Below, piece by piece: positions 8,504 through 17,066 of a DNA stretch of 64,000 bases. Below the pieces are notes generated by a model, which was not told where the DNA came from, did not search any database, and saw only the letters and a list, made by a program, of their open reading frames with translations. This DNA comes from Sinorhizobium americanum (lineage in GTDB: Bacteria > Pseudomonadota > Alphaproteobacteria > Rhizobiales > Rhizobiaceae). The translations under genes and the position numbers were made by a program. The stretch lies in assembly GCF_001651855.1 (NCBI RefSeq), contig NZ_LNQC01000045.1, forward strand, positions 1-64,000. Reading direction: 5' to 3'. Every line of letters begins with the position of its first letter. Position 1 is the stretch's first letter.

Positions 8504-9130
8504 ATGACCGACGAAACGAACAAGAACGGACCTGAGGCTGCAGCGCCCGAGGAGACTGTAAAGGGTGTCGCGCCGGAAGCGGCGGAAACAGCGGCAGCCG
8601 ACACTTCCGCCGCTGCGCCGGACCCGCTGGAGCTAGCCAAGGCGGAAAGTGCGGACCTGCGCGACAAATATCTTCGCCTCGCCGCCGAGATGGACAATCT
8701 GCGCCGGCGCACCGAGCGCGACGTGAAGGATGCCAAGTCCTATTCCGTCGCCGGTTTCGCGCGCGACATGCTGGCCGTTTCCGACAATCTGCGCCGCGCG
8801 CTGGAGGCCATTCCCGCCGAGGCGAGGGAATCCGGTGATGCCGGCCTCACCGCGCTGATCGAAGGCGTCGAAATGACCGAGCGCTCCATGCTGACGGCGC
8901 TCGAGCGCCATGGCGTGAAGCAGCTTGACCCGACCGGCCAGAAGTTCGACCCGAACTTCCACCAGGCGATGTTCGAGGTTCCAAACCCGGAGGTTCCGAA
9001 CAACACGGTGGTCCAGGTCGTCCAGGCCGGCTACACGATCGGCGAGCGCGTCCTGCGCCCGGCCATGGTCGGGGTCGCCAAGGGGGGCCCGAAGGTCGCC
9101 GCCGCGGAAAGCGAGACGCCTGCCGCCTGA
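8504..9130 (+). CDS. grpE: GrpE nucleotide exchange factor
   Basis: 208 residues. GrpE dimers promote ADP release from DnaK. After a low-complexity acidic, alanine-rich N-terminus of about 50 residues comes the long helix ([20 protein letters not shown]) and the C-terminal beta domain with the family signature [11 protein letters not shown] and [22 protein letters not shown]. The ATG at 8504 has GGAG six bases upstream and is preferred over in-frame ATGs near 8462. dnaK and dnaJ are not in the window, so grpE pairs with hrcA rather than with its client chaperone. Confidence 0.96.
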   Translation: MTDETNKNGPEAAAPEETVKGVAPEAAETAAADTSAAAPDPLELAKAESADLRDKYLRLAAEMDNLRRRTERDVKDAKSYSVAGFARDMLAVSDNLRRALEAIPAEARESGDAGLTALIEGVEMTERSMLTALERHGVKQLDPTGQKFDPNFHQAMFEVPNPEVPNNTVVQVVQAGYTIGERVLRPAMVGVAKGGPKVAAAESETPAA

Positions 9131-9152
9131 CCTGGACGGCTCGAGACTCTGG

Positions 9153-9196
9153 CGAAGCGCCGCGCGTTCTTACAGGATGCACGGCGCTTCGTCGTT
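9153..9196 (+). terminator. Probable grpE terminator
   Basis: CGAAGCGCCG at 9153-9162 and CGGCGCTTCG at 9182-9191 are perfect 10-base arms around 19 bases, followed by TCGTTT, 23 bases after the grpE stop. The loop is long and the T-run weak. Confidence 0.5.
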
Positions 9197-9216
9197 TATG
9201 AAGTGCATTGGCAAGG

Positions 9217-9383
9217 ACCTCTCCCCCAACCCCTCCCCGCAAGGGGGAGGGACTTAAGGTGCTGCGGCCGCCCGAATCACGTCTCACCGGCTCTACCAGT
9301 TCGGATGTTGCCAAGGGCACCGGTTCGAGCCGAGGGGTAAGCCCCTCCCACCTGGGGGGAGGGGGCAGGGAGGGGCAATCTCC
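9217..9383. repeat. Inverted pair of C-rich palindromic intergenic repeats
   Basis: One unit at about 9217-9253 has CCCTCCCC-GCAA-GGGGGAGGG; a second at about 9342-9383 has CCCCTCCC-ACCT-GGGGGGAGGGG and reads as the same family in the opposite orientation (on the minus strand it runs CCCCTCCCTGCCCCCTCC into the hairpin). They flank about 85 bases with no gene. A third member is at 53087-53132. These look like short palindromic repeats of Rhizobiales intergenic DNA. Confidence 0.65.
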
Positions 9384-9393
9384 GGCGTAGGCC

Positions 9394-10629
9394 CTACCCA
9401 AACAGCTGGCGGAGATGGTCGTTGAGGAAACGGCCCTCCGGGTCGACTTTCGCCCTTAACGCCCGGAAGTCGCCGGAGCGCGGATAGAGCGCCGTCACGT
9501 CTTCGGCGCCGAGGAAGTGCAGCTTGCCCCAATGCGGGCGCGAGCCGTATTGGCGCAGGATCGTGTCGACGTCCTTCAGGTACTCCCAGTAATCCGTGCC
9601 GGGTTCGCCGGAGACCGAAAGCGTGATCGAATCCTGCTCAAAGAACGGGCTGATCCAGCCTGAATCGCCGGCGGTGAATCGGTATTCGATCGGATAGATG
9701 CAGGTCGGGTGCTTCTCGAGCATCAGCTGGCGCACGGCCCGAACAGCCTCCTTGCCATGGGCGACCGGCACCGCATATTCGAGCTCGTGGAAATTCGGGA
9801 CGTACTCGATCGGGTAGATTTCCGAGGAATAGGCGATCCGTTCGAAGGGCGCTTCCATGGGCGGCCGGTCGGTGATGTCGATCACCTTCATTTCGCAAAC
9901 GTCGGCGGTTTTTTCCGTCGTCGAGACGGATGAGGTATCCGGCAGGCAGTAGCAATGACGGCTTTCGGGAACCGGGCACCAGAAGAATCCGAAATGCCGG
10001 TGCTTCGCAGCGAGCTCGTCATGCTGCTCCATGCATTCGTCGAAGTCGCAGCGCCAAAGCCTTTCATGAAGGTTGTAGCTGTCCATCACCTGCAGCGTGA
10101 TTTCCGAGATGACCCCGAGCATGCCGACGGAGACGCGCGCCGCCTCCAGCAGATCCGGGGTCGTCTCGTCGACGACGAGGATCGAGCCGTCCGGCTGCAC
10201 GAGGCGCATGCCGACGATTTGCGACGCCATGTTGCCGAGCGCCGCGCCGGTGCCGTGCGTGCCGGTGGTGAGCGCGCCGGCGAGCGCCTGGCTGTCGATG
10301 TCGCCCTGGTTAACGAGCGACAGGCCGTTCGATTTCAGCGCCTTGCCGAGCTGGTTGATCGTCGTCCCGGCGCTCACCGACACGCGTTTGCGTGCCTGGT
10401 CGATATGGGTGACGCCCTGCATGCCGGACAGCGTAAGATGCAGGCCGCTCGTCAGAGCGACCGGCGTGAAGGAATGGCCGGAGCCGGCGCAGCGAACATT
10501 CAGACCGGAGGACGTCGCTTCCCGCACCATCTCGGCAAGCGCCGCTTCGCTCTCCGGCACGCCGCGGTGGCGGACGATGCAGGACTGGTTTCCGACCCAG
10601 TTGCGCCAATGACCACCCGCTTGCAGCAT
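9394..10629 (-). CDS. FAD-binding aldonolactone oxidase (D-arabinono-1,4-lactone oxidase-like)
   Basis: 411 residues of the VAO flavoprotein family. The N-terminal FAD_binding_4 domain (about residues 10-180) has RCAGSGHSFTP, whose GHS histidine is the usual covalent flavin attachment site, and GALTTGTHGTGAALGNM. The C-terminal ALO domain ends with SRPHWGKLHF and DPEGRFLNDHLRQLFG, motifs typical of L-gulono/D-arabinono-lactone oxidases. The ATG at 10629 has GAGGAGG upstream and nearly abuts the SDR gene stop 11 bases away. Substrate is probably an aldono-1,4-lactone or related polyol; the true one is unknown. Function with the SDR as a two-step sugar or polyol oxidation is inferred. Confidence 0.88.
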   Translation of the reverse strand: MLQAGGHWRNWVGNQSCIVRHRGVPESEAALAEMVREATSSGLNVRCAGSGHSFTPVALTSGLHLTLSGMQGVTHIDQARKRVSVSAGTTINQLGKALKSNGLSLVNQGDIDSQALAGALTTGTHGTGAALGNMASQIVGMRLVQPDGSILVVDETTPDLLEAARVSVGMLGVISEITLQVMDSYNLHERLWRCDFDECMEQHDELAAKHRHFGFFWCPVPESRHCYCLPDTSSVSTTEKTADVCEMKVIDITDRPPMEAPFERIAYSSEIYPIEYVPNFHELEYAVPVAHGKEAVRAVRQLMLEKHPTCIYPIEYRFTAGDSGWISPFFEQDSITLSVSGEPGTDYWEYLKDVDTILRQYGSRPHWGKLHFLGAEDVTALYPRSGDFRALRAKVDPEGRFLNDHLRQLFG

Positions 10630-10640
10630 GTTTTGCCTCC

Positions 10641-11408
10641 TCAGACGGCCGTGAAGCAATTGTCGACGAAGAGGTGCGTACCGTTGACGAAGCTCGACTC
10701 GTCGCTCGCCAGGAACAGCGCGGCATTGGCGACTTCCATTGGATCGCACATCCGCCCCTGCTGGGCGGCGATCGCCGCTTCGGACACATCGACCCCGTAT
10801 TTGCTCAAGCCGGCGAGCTCGCGATTGCCGTGGTCGGTGGCGATGAAGCCCGGGCAGACGGCGTTGCAGCGAATGCCGCGGTCGCGAAATTCGACGGCGA
10901 TCGCCCGGGCGAACATATGGCAGGCGCCCTTTGTCGTGTCGTAGAGTACTTCCATCGGCGTCGCCGCGACTGCCGAGATCGAGGAGGTGCAGACGATGCT
11001 GCCGCCGCCGGCGCCGATCATGCCCGGCAGCACCGCCTTGGTCATCAGGAACATGCTCTTCACGTTCACCGCCATCAGCCGGTCCCACTCCGCCTCTTCG
11101 GTTTCGAGGAAGGGGCCGACGGCGAGAATGCCGGCATGGTTGAAGAGGACGGTGATCGGGCCGAAGGCATCCTCGATGGTGCGGACCGCCGCACTCACCT
11201 CGGCCGAGACCGAGACGTAGGCGGCCGCGAACACGGCCTGCCCGCCCTTGGCGCGAATTTCGGCCGCAATCTCCCCGCCTTTGCTCTTCGGCAGGTCGAC
11301 GATACCGACCTTGGCGCCCTCGCGCGCGAAGAGCTCGGAGGCCGCCAGCCCGCAGCCGCCGGCGCCGCCGCTGATCAGCGCGACCTTGCCCGAAAGCCTG
11401 CCCGTCAT
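10641..11408 (-). CDS. Short-chain dehydrogenase/reductase (SDR)
   Basis: 255 residues, classical SDR length. The cofactor motif is an unusual SGGAGGCGLA in place of TGxxxGxG, followed by VDLP, which puts an aspartate after beta-2 and favours NAD(H). NHAG, the catalytic serine in CTSSISA, and YDTTK (Tyr and Lys) are intact. The ATG at 11408 has GGAGGAGG upstream. It is followed after 11 bases by the aldonolactone oxidase gene, so the two form an operon. Substrate unknown; oxidation of a sugar or polyol to a lactone would make sense of the pair. Confidence 0.9.
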   Translation of the reverse strand: MTGRLSGKVALISGGAGGCGLAASELFAREGAKVGIVDLPKSKGGEIAAEIRAKGGQAVFAAAYVSVSAEVSAAVRTIEDAFGPITVLFNHAGILAVGPFLETEEAEWDRLMAVNVKSMFLMTKAVLPGMIGAGGGSIVCTSSISAVAATPMEVLYDTTKGACHMFARAIAVEFRDRGIRCNAVCPGFIATDHGNRELAGLSKYGVDVSEAAIAAQQGRMCDPMEVANAALFLASDESSFVNGTHLFVDNCFTAV

Positions 11409-11628
11409 GATGTCCTCCTCCCGCATCGCCGATTGAATGCCGGAGTGGATTATTGTTGACGACGGGGAAGCTGTCGATAGCCCTTTTCGGATAGGCGAGG
11501 GGCAGCGGAATGCTTGAATTATTTGATCATTTCGCACGCAGGCTGTTGGGCGGGCAGGCCAGGAGTGCCTCGGCCTTCGATCAGCGCAGTTCCGGTTTGG
11601 ATACCAGCCACTTCGTGGAGACCGCTTG

Positions 11629-12093
11629 TCACGCGGCGTGCGAGGTCGTGTCCTCGTTGAGGAGCATATAGATGGCGCTGGCGGAATCGGTCGCCCGGAT
11701 GCGCGTCACCATGTCATGGTCGCGCAGCACCCGCGCAATACGGGACAGCGCCTTGAGGTGATCGGCGCCGGCGCCTTCCGGGGCGAGCAGAAGGAAGACG
11801 AGGTCCACCGGCTGGTCGTCAAGGGCTTCGAAATCGACCGGCGTTTCGAGCCGTGCGAAGATGCCGGCGAGCGAAGAAAGATTGCTGAGCTTTCCGTGCG
11901 GGATGGCGATGCCGTTGCCGACGCCGGTCGAGCCGAGGCGTTCGCGCTGCAGGATGACGTCGAAAATCTCCCGTTCCGGCAGACCGGTGAGCTTCGATGC
12001 TTTTGCTGCCAATTCCAGAAGGAGTTGCTTTTTCGAGTTGGCCCTCATGGCCGGGATGATCGCATTTTGGTGCAGCAAGCCTGCCAATGCCAT
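11629..12093 (-). CDS. ptsN: PTS IIA-like nitrogen regulatory protein PtsN (EIIANtr)
   Basis: 154 residues. It is the final phosphoacceptor of the nitrogen phosphotransferase system (PtsP-NPr-PtsN), which regulates rather than transports. The phosphorylated histidine is in GNGIAIPHGKL. PVDLVFLLLAPEGAGADHLKALS is the other conserved block. GAGGA lies about 7 bases before the ATG at 12093. It lies downstream of hpf and rpoN in the same direction, the conserved rpoN-hpf-ptsN group of proteobacteria, although 171 bases separate it from hpf. Confidence 0.95.
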   Translation of the reverse strand: MALAGLLHQNAIIPAMRANSKKQLLLELAAKASKLTGLPEREIFDVILQRERLGSTGVGNGIAIPHGKLSNLSSLAGIFARLETPVDFEALDDQPVDLVFLLLAPEGAGADHLKALSRIARVLRDHDMVTRIRATDSASAIYMLLNEDTTSHAA

Positions 12094-12264
12094 TCTTTTA
12101 TCCTCGTTTGCCGGTCAGAGCCTGACAACTTCAACACAAATTTGCCGCAATGGCTCTAACCATCTTTAGACTGGTGGGTCGCATTCACAGAAAAGTCGAA
12201 CTTTCCTGGCCCGCCGATCGGAGCGGCGGGGAAGGCCGACCGCGCCGGCATTCCCCGAACCCAC

Positions 12265-12837
12265 TCATCCTTTGATATTGGCGGCGTCGATCCAGCCAAT
12301 ATTTCCATCGTTGCGCCGATAGACAATGTTCAGATCTTCCTTGCCGGGGGTGCGAAACATCAGCACCGGCTCGTCCGTCATGTCGAGCGCCATGACGGCG
12401 TTGGCGACGGACATTGTCCTCAATTGCTTCGTGCTTTCGGCAACGATGGTCGGTGCATAATCATCGGGGACTTCCTCGTCCTCGAAAGGCACCGAGTCCA
12501 TTACCCTGTAGGCCACTTCGGTGGCATTTTGACCATTGCCGTTGTGATGGTCCTTGAGCTTACGCTTGTAGCGCCGGAGCCGCTTTTCGATGCGCTCCGA
12601 AGCCGCGTCGAAGGCCAGCTGTGGTTCATTCGCCTGACCATTTGCCTGCAAAACCACGCCCGTATCGAGATGAAGCTTGCAGTCGGCGCTGAAGCGTGAG
12701 CCGGATTTTTCCACAGTGACCTGGCTTGAATATCCTCCGTCGAAATATTTGGTTACGGCCTCGCGGACCTGCTCGCCAATGCGCGAGCGAAACGATTCGC
12801 CGATTTCCATATGTTTACCGGATACACGCACACTCAT
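12265..12837 (-). CDS. hpf: Long-form ribosome hibernation-promoting factor
   Basis: 190 residues: an N-terminal S30AE domain (about 1-105, MSVRVSGKHMEIGESFRSRI, then ASERIEKRLRRYKRKLKDHH) that blocks the 30S decoding site, a linker, and a C-terminal dimerisation domain (about 130-187, EPVLMFRTPGKEDLNIVYRRNDGNIGWIDA) that joins two 70S ribosomes into 100S particles. The start at 12837 has AGAGAGGAAA upstream; longer in-frame extensions lack homology. It follows rpoN with a 191-base gap that may carry its own promoter. Confidence 0.94.
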   Translation of the reverse strand: MSVRVSGKHMEIGESFRSRIGEQVREAVTKYFDGGYSSQVTVEKSGSRFSADCKLHLDTGVVLQANGQANEPQLAFDAASERIEKRLRRYKRKLKDHHNGNGQNATEVAYRVMDSVPFEDEEVPDDYAPTIVAESTKQLRTMSVANAVMALDMTDEPVLMFRTPGKEDLNIVYRRNDGNIGWIDAANIKG

Positions 12838-13028
12838 GGAGTTTCCTCTCTCGTTCGTGACTTGCGTATCCAGTCTATTCCAAGCGCCTTCGTCATCCAA
12901 GCGTTTCAACAAGGGCGCGGACGGGGACGCGTGGAGCCGCCGAAGTGGAGTGATCGCCTCGGCATTTCGCGGCGGCCTCATATCGCCTGCGTCGCAGCGA
13001 GTCAATTGCAGCCGCAAAAAAACCCCAA

Positions 13029-14591
13029 TCAGAACCCGGCTGCCTTGGCAAGCGCGCGCTTCTCGCGGCGCCGCTGGACCGAGGAGGGGATGTTCATCGC
13101 TTCGCGATATTTGGCGACGGTGCGCCGGGCGATGTCGACGCCGGCCTGCTTGAGGGCAGCGACGATATCGTCGTCGGACAGCACCGCGTCGGCGCTTTCC
13201 TGACTGATCATCGTGCGGATGCGATGCCGCACGGATTCCGCCGAATGGGCATCTCCGTTCTCCGCCGAGCCGATCGACACGGTGAAGAAGTATTTCAGCT
13301 CGAAAAGACCGCGCGGCGTCAGCATGTACTTGTTCGATGTGACGCGGCTCACCGTTGATTCATGCATCTTGATCGCGTCGGCGACGATCCTGAGGTTCAG
13401 CGGCCGCAGGTGGTCAACGCCGTGGATGAGGAAAGCGTCCTGCTGCCGGACGATCTCGCTCGCGACCTTCATGATCGTCCTGGCGCGCTGGTCGAGACTG
13501 CGCGTCAGCCAGTTGGCGTTTTGCATGCATTCGCTGAGGAAGGCCTGCTCGGCACTGTTTTTCCGGCTGTGTCGCGAGACCTCGGCAAAATAATCGTGAT
13601 TGACGAGCACCCGCGGCAACGCGTCCGGGTTGAGCTCGACCAGCCAGCCGCCGTCGCGTGCCGAGCGGACGACGACATCGGGTATGATCGCCTCGGTGAC
13701 GCTGGTCTCGAAGCTTGTCCCGGGCTTCGGATCGAGCTTGCGAATTTCCGCGAGCATGTCGACGAGATCCTCCTCGTCCACGCCGCAAATCTTCTTGAGG
13801 CTCGCGAAATCGCGGCGCGCCAGAAGCTCCAGATTGGCGACAAGCGCCTCCATGGCCGGATCGAGGCGGTTGCGCAAGCGCAGCTGAATGGCGAGGCATT
13901 CGCTGAGCGAGCGCGCGAAGACGCCGGGCGGATCGAACTGCTGCAGAACGAAAAGGACGCGCGTCACTTCCTCCGCGGCCAGGCCGAGTCTTGCCGCTGT
14001 TTCCCCAATCTCCGCATGCAGATAGCCCGCTTCGTCGAGTTGGTCGATGAGATGCTGGGCAATCAGCCGGTCACGCGCGCCGGCAAGCGCGAAGGGGATC
14101 TGCTCGAGCAGCGTCTCGCGGAGCGTTTTCCGGCCGGCGACGAAATCGTCGAGATCGTATCCTTCGCCATCATCGCTGCCGCCGGCGCCCGGCATCGACT
14201 TCCATTGGCCGAGCAGCTCCGGCGCATCCGCCCGCTGCGGAGCCGTATCGTCCTGAAAGACATTGGCAAAGTCGGCGTCGAGTTCCTCGCTGAGCCTCTC
14301 GCCGGGACTTGACGTGGCGCTGTCATAAAGATCGCCCTGGCCGCCGCTCTCCTCCGTCCCGCCGCCCGCCTCGTTGGCAAGGCTTGCCTCGTCGCGCTCG
14401 GACCGATCGGAGCCGATGCCCGTCTCCTCGGCCGATTGAAACTCCAGCAGCGGGTTCTTCTCGACTTCCTGGGCGATGAACTGGCCGAGTTCGAGATGCG
14501 TCATCTGAAGCAGCTGGATCGACTGCATCAGTTGCGGCGTCATGACCAGCGACTGTGACTGTCGCAAATGAAGGCTGGCGGACAAAGCCAT
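13029..14591 (-). CDS. rpoN: RNA polymerase sigma-54 factor RpoN
   Basis: 520 residues. Region I is the glutamine-rich N-terminus (LRQSQSLVMTPQLMQSIQLLQ) that contacts activators; an acidic, variable region II follows (about 60-150); the core-binding domain and helix-turn-helix follow; and the RpoN box ARRTVAKYRE near residues 488-497 reads the -24 element. It directs transcription of nitrogen-assimilation, dicarboxylate-transport and, in symbionts, nif/fix genes, together with enhancer-binding activators. It lies between lptB and hpf, all on the minus strand, with its own predicted promoter 70-100 bases upstream. Confidence 0.97.
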   Translation of the reverse strand: MALSASLHLRQSQSLVMTPQLMQSIQLLQMTHLELGQFIAQEVEKNPLLEFQSAEETGIGSDRSERDEASLANEAGGGTEESGGQGDLYDSATSSPGERLSEELDADFANVFQDDTAPQRADAPELLGQWKSMPGAGGSDDGEGYDLDDFVAGRKTLRETLLEQIPFALAGARDRLIAQHLIDQLDEAGYLHAEIGETAARLGLAAEEVTRVLFVLQQFDPPGVFARSLSECLAIQLRLRNRLDPAMEALVANLELLARRDFASLKKICGVDEEDLVDMLAEIRKLDPKPGTSFETSVTEAIIPDVVVRSARDGGWLVELNPDALPRVLVNHDYFAEVSRHSRKNSAEQAFLSECMQNANWLTRSLDQRARTIMKVASEIVRQQDAFLIHGVDHLRPLNLRIVADAIKMHESTVSRVTSNKYMLTPRGLFELKYFFTVSIGSAENGDAHSAESVRHRIRTMISQESADAVLSDDDIVAALKQAGVDIARRTVAKYREAMNIPSSVQRRREKRALAKAAGF

Positions 14592-14661
14592 GCAGACGCG
14601 GAACTCCCGTCAATTCTCCGGGCCAGTCTTGCGTGGGCGGGCCATTTCTTAATTGGCCCAA

Positions 14662-14690
14662 AAATTGCTTATTACTGGGATTTGGTCAAG
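14662..14690 (-). promoter_or_regulatory. Possible rpoN promoter
   Basis: On the minus strand CTTGAC (14685-14690), the exact rhizobial -35 consensus, is followed after 17 bases by CAATTT (14662-14667), a weak -10. It lies about 70 bases upstream of the rpoN start in the AT-richest part of the lptB-rpoN gap. A 6-base inverted repeat GGGCCA/TGGCCC at 14639-14659 overlaps the expected transcript start. Confidence 0.4.
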
Positions 14691-14731
14691 CGCCGAGGCG
14701 TTGTGGACCGGCAATTCGCCTGCACGCACCG

Positions 14732-15559
14732 CTACAGGCTGAAATTGTCGCCGAGATAAAGCCTGCGCACATCCGGATTGGTGACGATGTCGTTGGCGCG
14801 CCCATGGGTCAACACCTCGCCGGCATGGATGATATAGGCGCGGTCGATCAGACCGAGCGTTTCGCGGACGTTGTGATCGGTGATGAGGACGCCGATGCCG
14901 CGCGAGGTCAGGTGCCGGACAAGCGCCTGAATGTCGGCGACCGAAATCGGATCGACGCCCGCAAATGGTTCGTCGAGCAGCATGAAGGTGGGGTCGGTCG
15001 CAAGGGCGCGGGCGATTTCGAGGCGCCGGCGTTCGCCGCCTGAAAGGGCGATGGCCGGCGACTTGCGCAGGTGGGTGATCGAAAATTCGCCAAGCAGGTC
15101 GTTGAGCTTGCTCTCGCGCCGCTCGACGTTCTTGTCGTGGATCTCGAGCACGGCGCGGATGTTTTCCTCCACCGTCAGCCCACGGAAGATCGAGGCTTCC
15201 TGCGGCAGGTAACCGACGCCGAGCCGCGCCCGGCGGTACATGGGCATGGTGGTGACGTCGTTGCCGTTGATCTCGATCGCTCCCTCGTCGACGGGGACCA
15301 ATCCGGTGATCATGTAAAAGCAGGTCGTCTTGCCGGCGCCGTTCGGGCCGAGCAGACCGACCGCCTCGCCGCGCCGTACGACAAGCGAGACGCCGTTGAC
15401 GACGCGCCGCGAGCGGTAGGATTTCGTCAAGCCGCGGGCGATCAGCGTGCCGTCATAGCGCGCCTTGTCGACCGTGCGCGCAGCAACAGCTGCCGCCGAC
15501 GGTTTCTTGCCCCGTTTGCGTTTGGGAAGAAAGGGGATCTGCACGTCCGAATCTTGCAT
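14732..15559 (-). CDS. lptB: LPS export ABC transporter ATP-binding protein LptB
   Basis: 275 residues. Walker A GPNGAGKTT, signature LSGGERRRLEIARAL and Walker B FMLLDEPFAGVD are complete. LptB powers extraction of LPS from the inner membrane together with LptF, LptG and LptC. It has an N-terminal extension of about 35 residues rich in lysine and arginine (PKRKRGKKPS), absent from the short enterobacterial LptB but common in Rhizobiales. The ATG at 15559 overlaps the lptA stop (TGATG), indicating coupled translation; the preceding TTG codon is an alternative. Confidence 0.96.
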   Translation of the reverse strand: MQDSDVQIPFLPKRKRGKKPSAAAVAARTVDKARYDGTLIARGLTKSYRSRRVVNGVSLVVRRGEAVGLLGPNGAGKTTCFYMITGLVPVDEGAIEINGNDVTTMPMYRRARLGVGYLPQEASIFRGLTVEENIRAVLEIHDKNVERRESKLNDLLGEFSITHLRKSPAIALSGGERRRLEIARALATDPTFMLLDEPFAGVDPISVADIQALVRHLTSRGIGVLITDHNVRETLGLIDRAYIIHAGEVLTHGRANDIVTNPDVRRLYLGDNFSL

Positions 15560-16131
15560 CAATTCTGCTTGCGGGACTGCGGATCGAGCTGAATCTGCAC
15601 GCGGCCGCCACAGGCCTCGAGCTGGGCTTCGCCCGTATCCATTTGCACGTTCAACTGGCAGCCGACGAAGACGTTCTTGCCCTCCGACAACACGACCTTC
15701 TCGCCCTTGAGCACGATCGTCTGATTGGTCAGGTTGACGAGACCGGTATCGCCCGTGGCCTGCTGGGCGCCGGAGCTCAAGAACACCTTGTTGCTGACCT
15801 CGATCCGATCGATATCGGCGTTGCCGCTGGTGATCGTCGCGCCTTCGGTCGCCTTGTAGAAGACGGTCATATTGCCGGCCTGCAGCGTCGTCGTGCCCTG
15901 CACGACCTTTACATTGCCGGTGAAGATCGCCTTGCTTTCCGGATCCTTGATCTCGAGCTTGTCGCTCTCGATCTGGATCGGCTGGTCGTTGGAAAGCTGC
16001 ATGCCCTTCATGCGGCTGGATGTAGCCTGCGCCAAGGCGCCGGAAGCAATGATCAAAGCGCCGATCCCGGCGGCAGCCAAGGTGGCGGATACCTTAAAAC
16101 AAACGGTAGATGTGACCGACATGGGGTGCAC
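15559..16131 (-). CDS. lptA: Periplasmic LPS transport protein LptA
   Basis: About 190 residues with an N-terminal signal peptide (hydrophobic VSATLAAAGIGALIIASGALAQA-like stretch, likely cleaved after a final AQA). The OstA/LptA beta-jellyroll follows: DQPIQIESDKLEIKDPESKA, then IFTGNVKVVQGTTTLQA. LptA forms the periplasmic bridge between LptC and LptD. Start is uncertain: GTG at 16131 with AGGA 4 bases upstream, or ATG at 16122. It sits 6 bases after lptC and overlaps lptB by one base, forming an lptC-lptA-lptB operon. Confidence 0.92.
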   Translation of the reverse strand: MHPMSVTSTVCFKVSATLAAAGIGALIIASGALAQATSSRMKGMQLSNDQPIQIESDKLEIKDPESKAIFTGNVKVVQGTTTLQAGNMTVFYKATEGATITSGNADIDRIEVSNKVFLSSGAQQATGDTGLVNLTNQTIVLKGEKVVLSEGKNVFVGCQLNVQMDTGEAQLEACGGRVQIQLDPQSRKQN

Positions 16132-16137
16132 CAGGTC

Positions 16138-16806
16138 CTATTTGGCGTTCTTGCGGATGGCGCTGGGTTCGACATTGACCCGGACCATGCCTTCGAATGT
16201 TACAATACGTCCCTTATCTGTCATTCGCAGCGACTGCGCAATGATCGATCCGCCGTTCATGCTGATGGCAATCGGATGCTTGGTCTCCATCTCGCCGGCG
16301 TCGATATCCAGATATGCCGACTGGAAATCGGCATTGACACCATTATTCATAGAAATAGTGAACGGGGCGTTCATATCGAGCGTATTTCCGCCGCGATCGT
16401 AAATGCCGCTCGTCGCGTCGACCGTCGCGACCAAAGTCTCGTTGACCGGCATCTCGGCATGGATCTTCTCGAGCGTGATGATGTCCGGATTGGCGATGTC
16501 CTGGAGCGCCCGCTGGGCTTTCATGGAATAGCTGATGTCCTGCCGGTTGCGGCCGGAAATCGCCGGATTCTGCATGACGATCTTGCCGTTTTCGATCGTC
16601 GCGGTTTCGAGTTGCAGTTCCTCCGGCAGAAAGGCGCGGATGAAGGAGATGGCGGCGAAGACGAGGGCGATGACGCCGGCCGCGAGCGGCAGGACGATCT
16701 TCAGGCGCTTCACCCGCGCGGAGTGGCGCGCCGCCGATGCATAGGCATCGACGGCGCTCGTGCCCGTATCGGCGACGATATCGGGAAAACGCGCTTGGTT
16801 CAGCAT
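16138..16806 (-). CDS. lptC: LPS export system protein LptC
   Basis: 222 residues from the ATG at 16806. A single N-terminal membrane anchor (LKIVLPLAAGVIALVFAAISF, about residues 35-55) is followed by a periplasmic LptC/OstA-like domain that receives LPS from LptBFG and passes it to LptA. AGG lies 6 bases before 16806; a more distal ATG at 16857 lacks a ribosome-binding site and would place the 16831-16851 inverted repeat inside the gene. First gene of the lptC-lptA-lptB operon. In several relatives an rnd gene lies upstream, but here sppA is the next gene, divergently oriented. Confidence 0.9.
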   Translation of the reverse strand: MLNQARFPDIVADTGTSAVDAYASAARHSARVKRLKIVLPLAAGVIALVFAAISFIRAFLPEELQLETATIENGKIVMQNPAISGRNRQDISYSMKAQRALQDIANPDIITLEKIHAEMPVNETLVATVDATSGIYDRGGNTLDMNAPFTISMNNGVNADFQSAYLDIDAGEMETKHPIAISMNGGSIIAQSLRMTDKGRIVTFEGMVRVNVEPSAIRKNAK

Positions 16807-16830
16807 CAAGAGCCTGTCGGTTCCGTTGGA

Positions 16831-16851
16831 ATCTTGCGATATCCGCAAGAT
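16831..16851. repeat. Perfect inverted repeat upstream of lptC
   Basis: ATCTTGCG (16831-16838), spacer ATATC, CGCAAGAT (16844-16851). It ends 25 bases upstream of the preferred lptC start and could be an operator or a short RNA hairpin in the 5' leader. No function is assigned. Confidence 0.45.
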
Positions 16852-17066
16852 CCGCATTTATAAGCCATGGCGTAAGTCACGGCGAATATGGTTATTTTGT
16901 TATCGTCCGGCAATGGAGGGGCAAAAACTTTGAAAGGACTGCGAAAAACGCGGGCTTTCGACTTTCCTCCGTCGCCAGCCGCGCCTATCTAGCCTGCCAC
17001 CGCGGGCGCAGATAGCATGTTCCTGAGGAAACTGACAGGACCCGCGCCAAGATTTGGGAGATGCCC

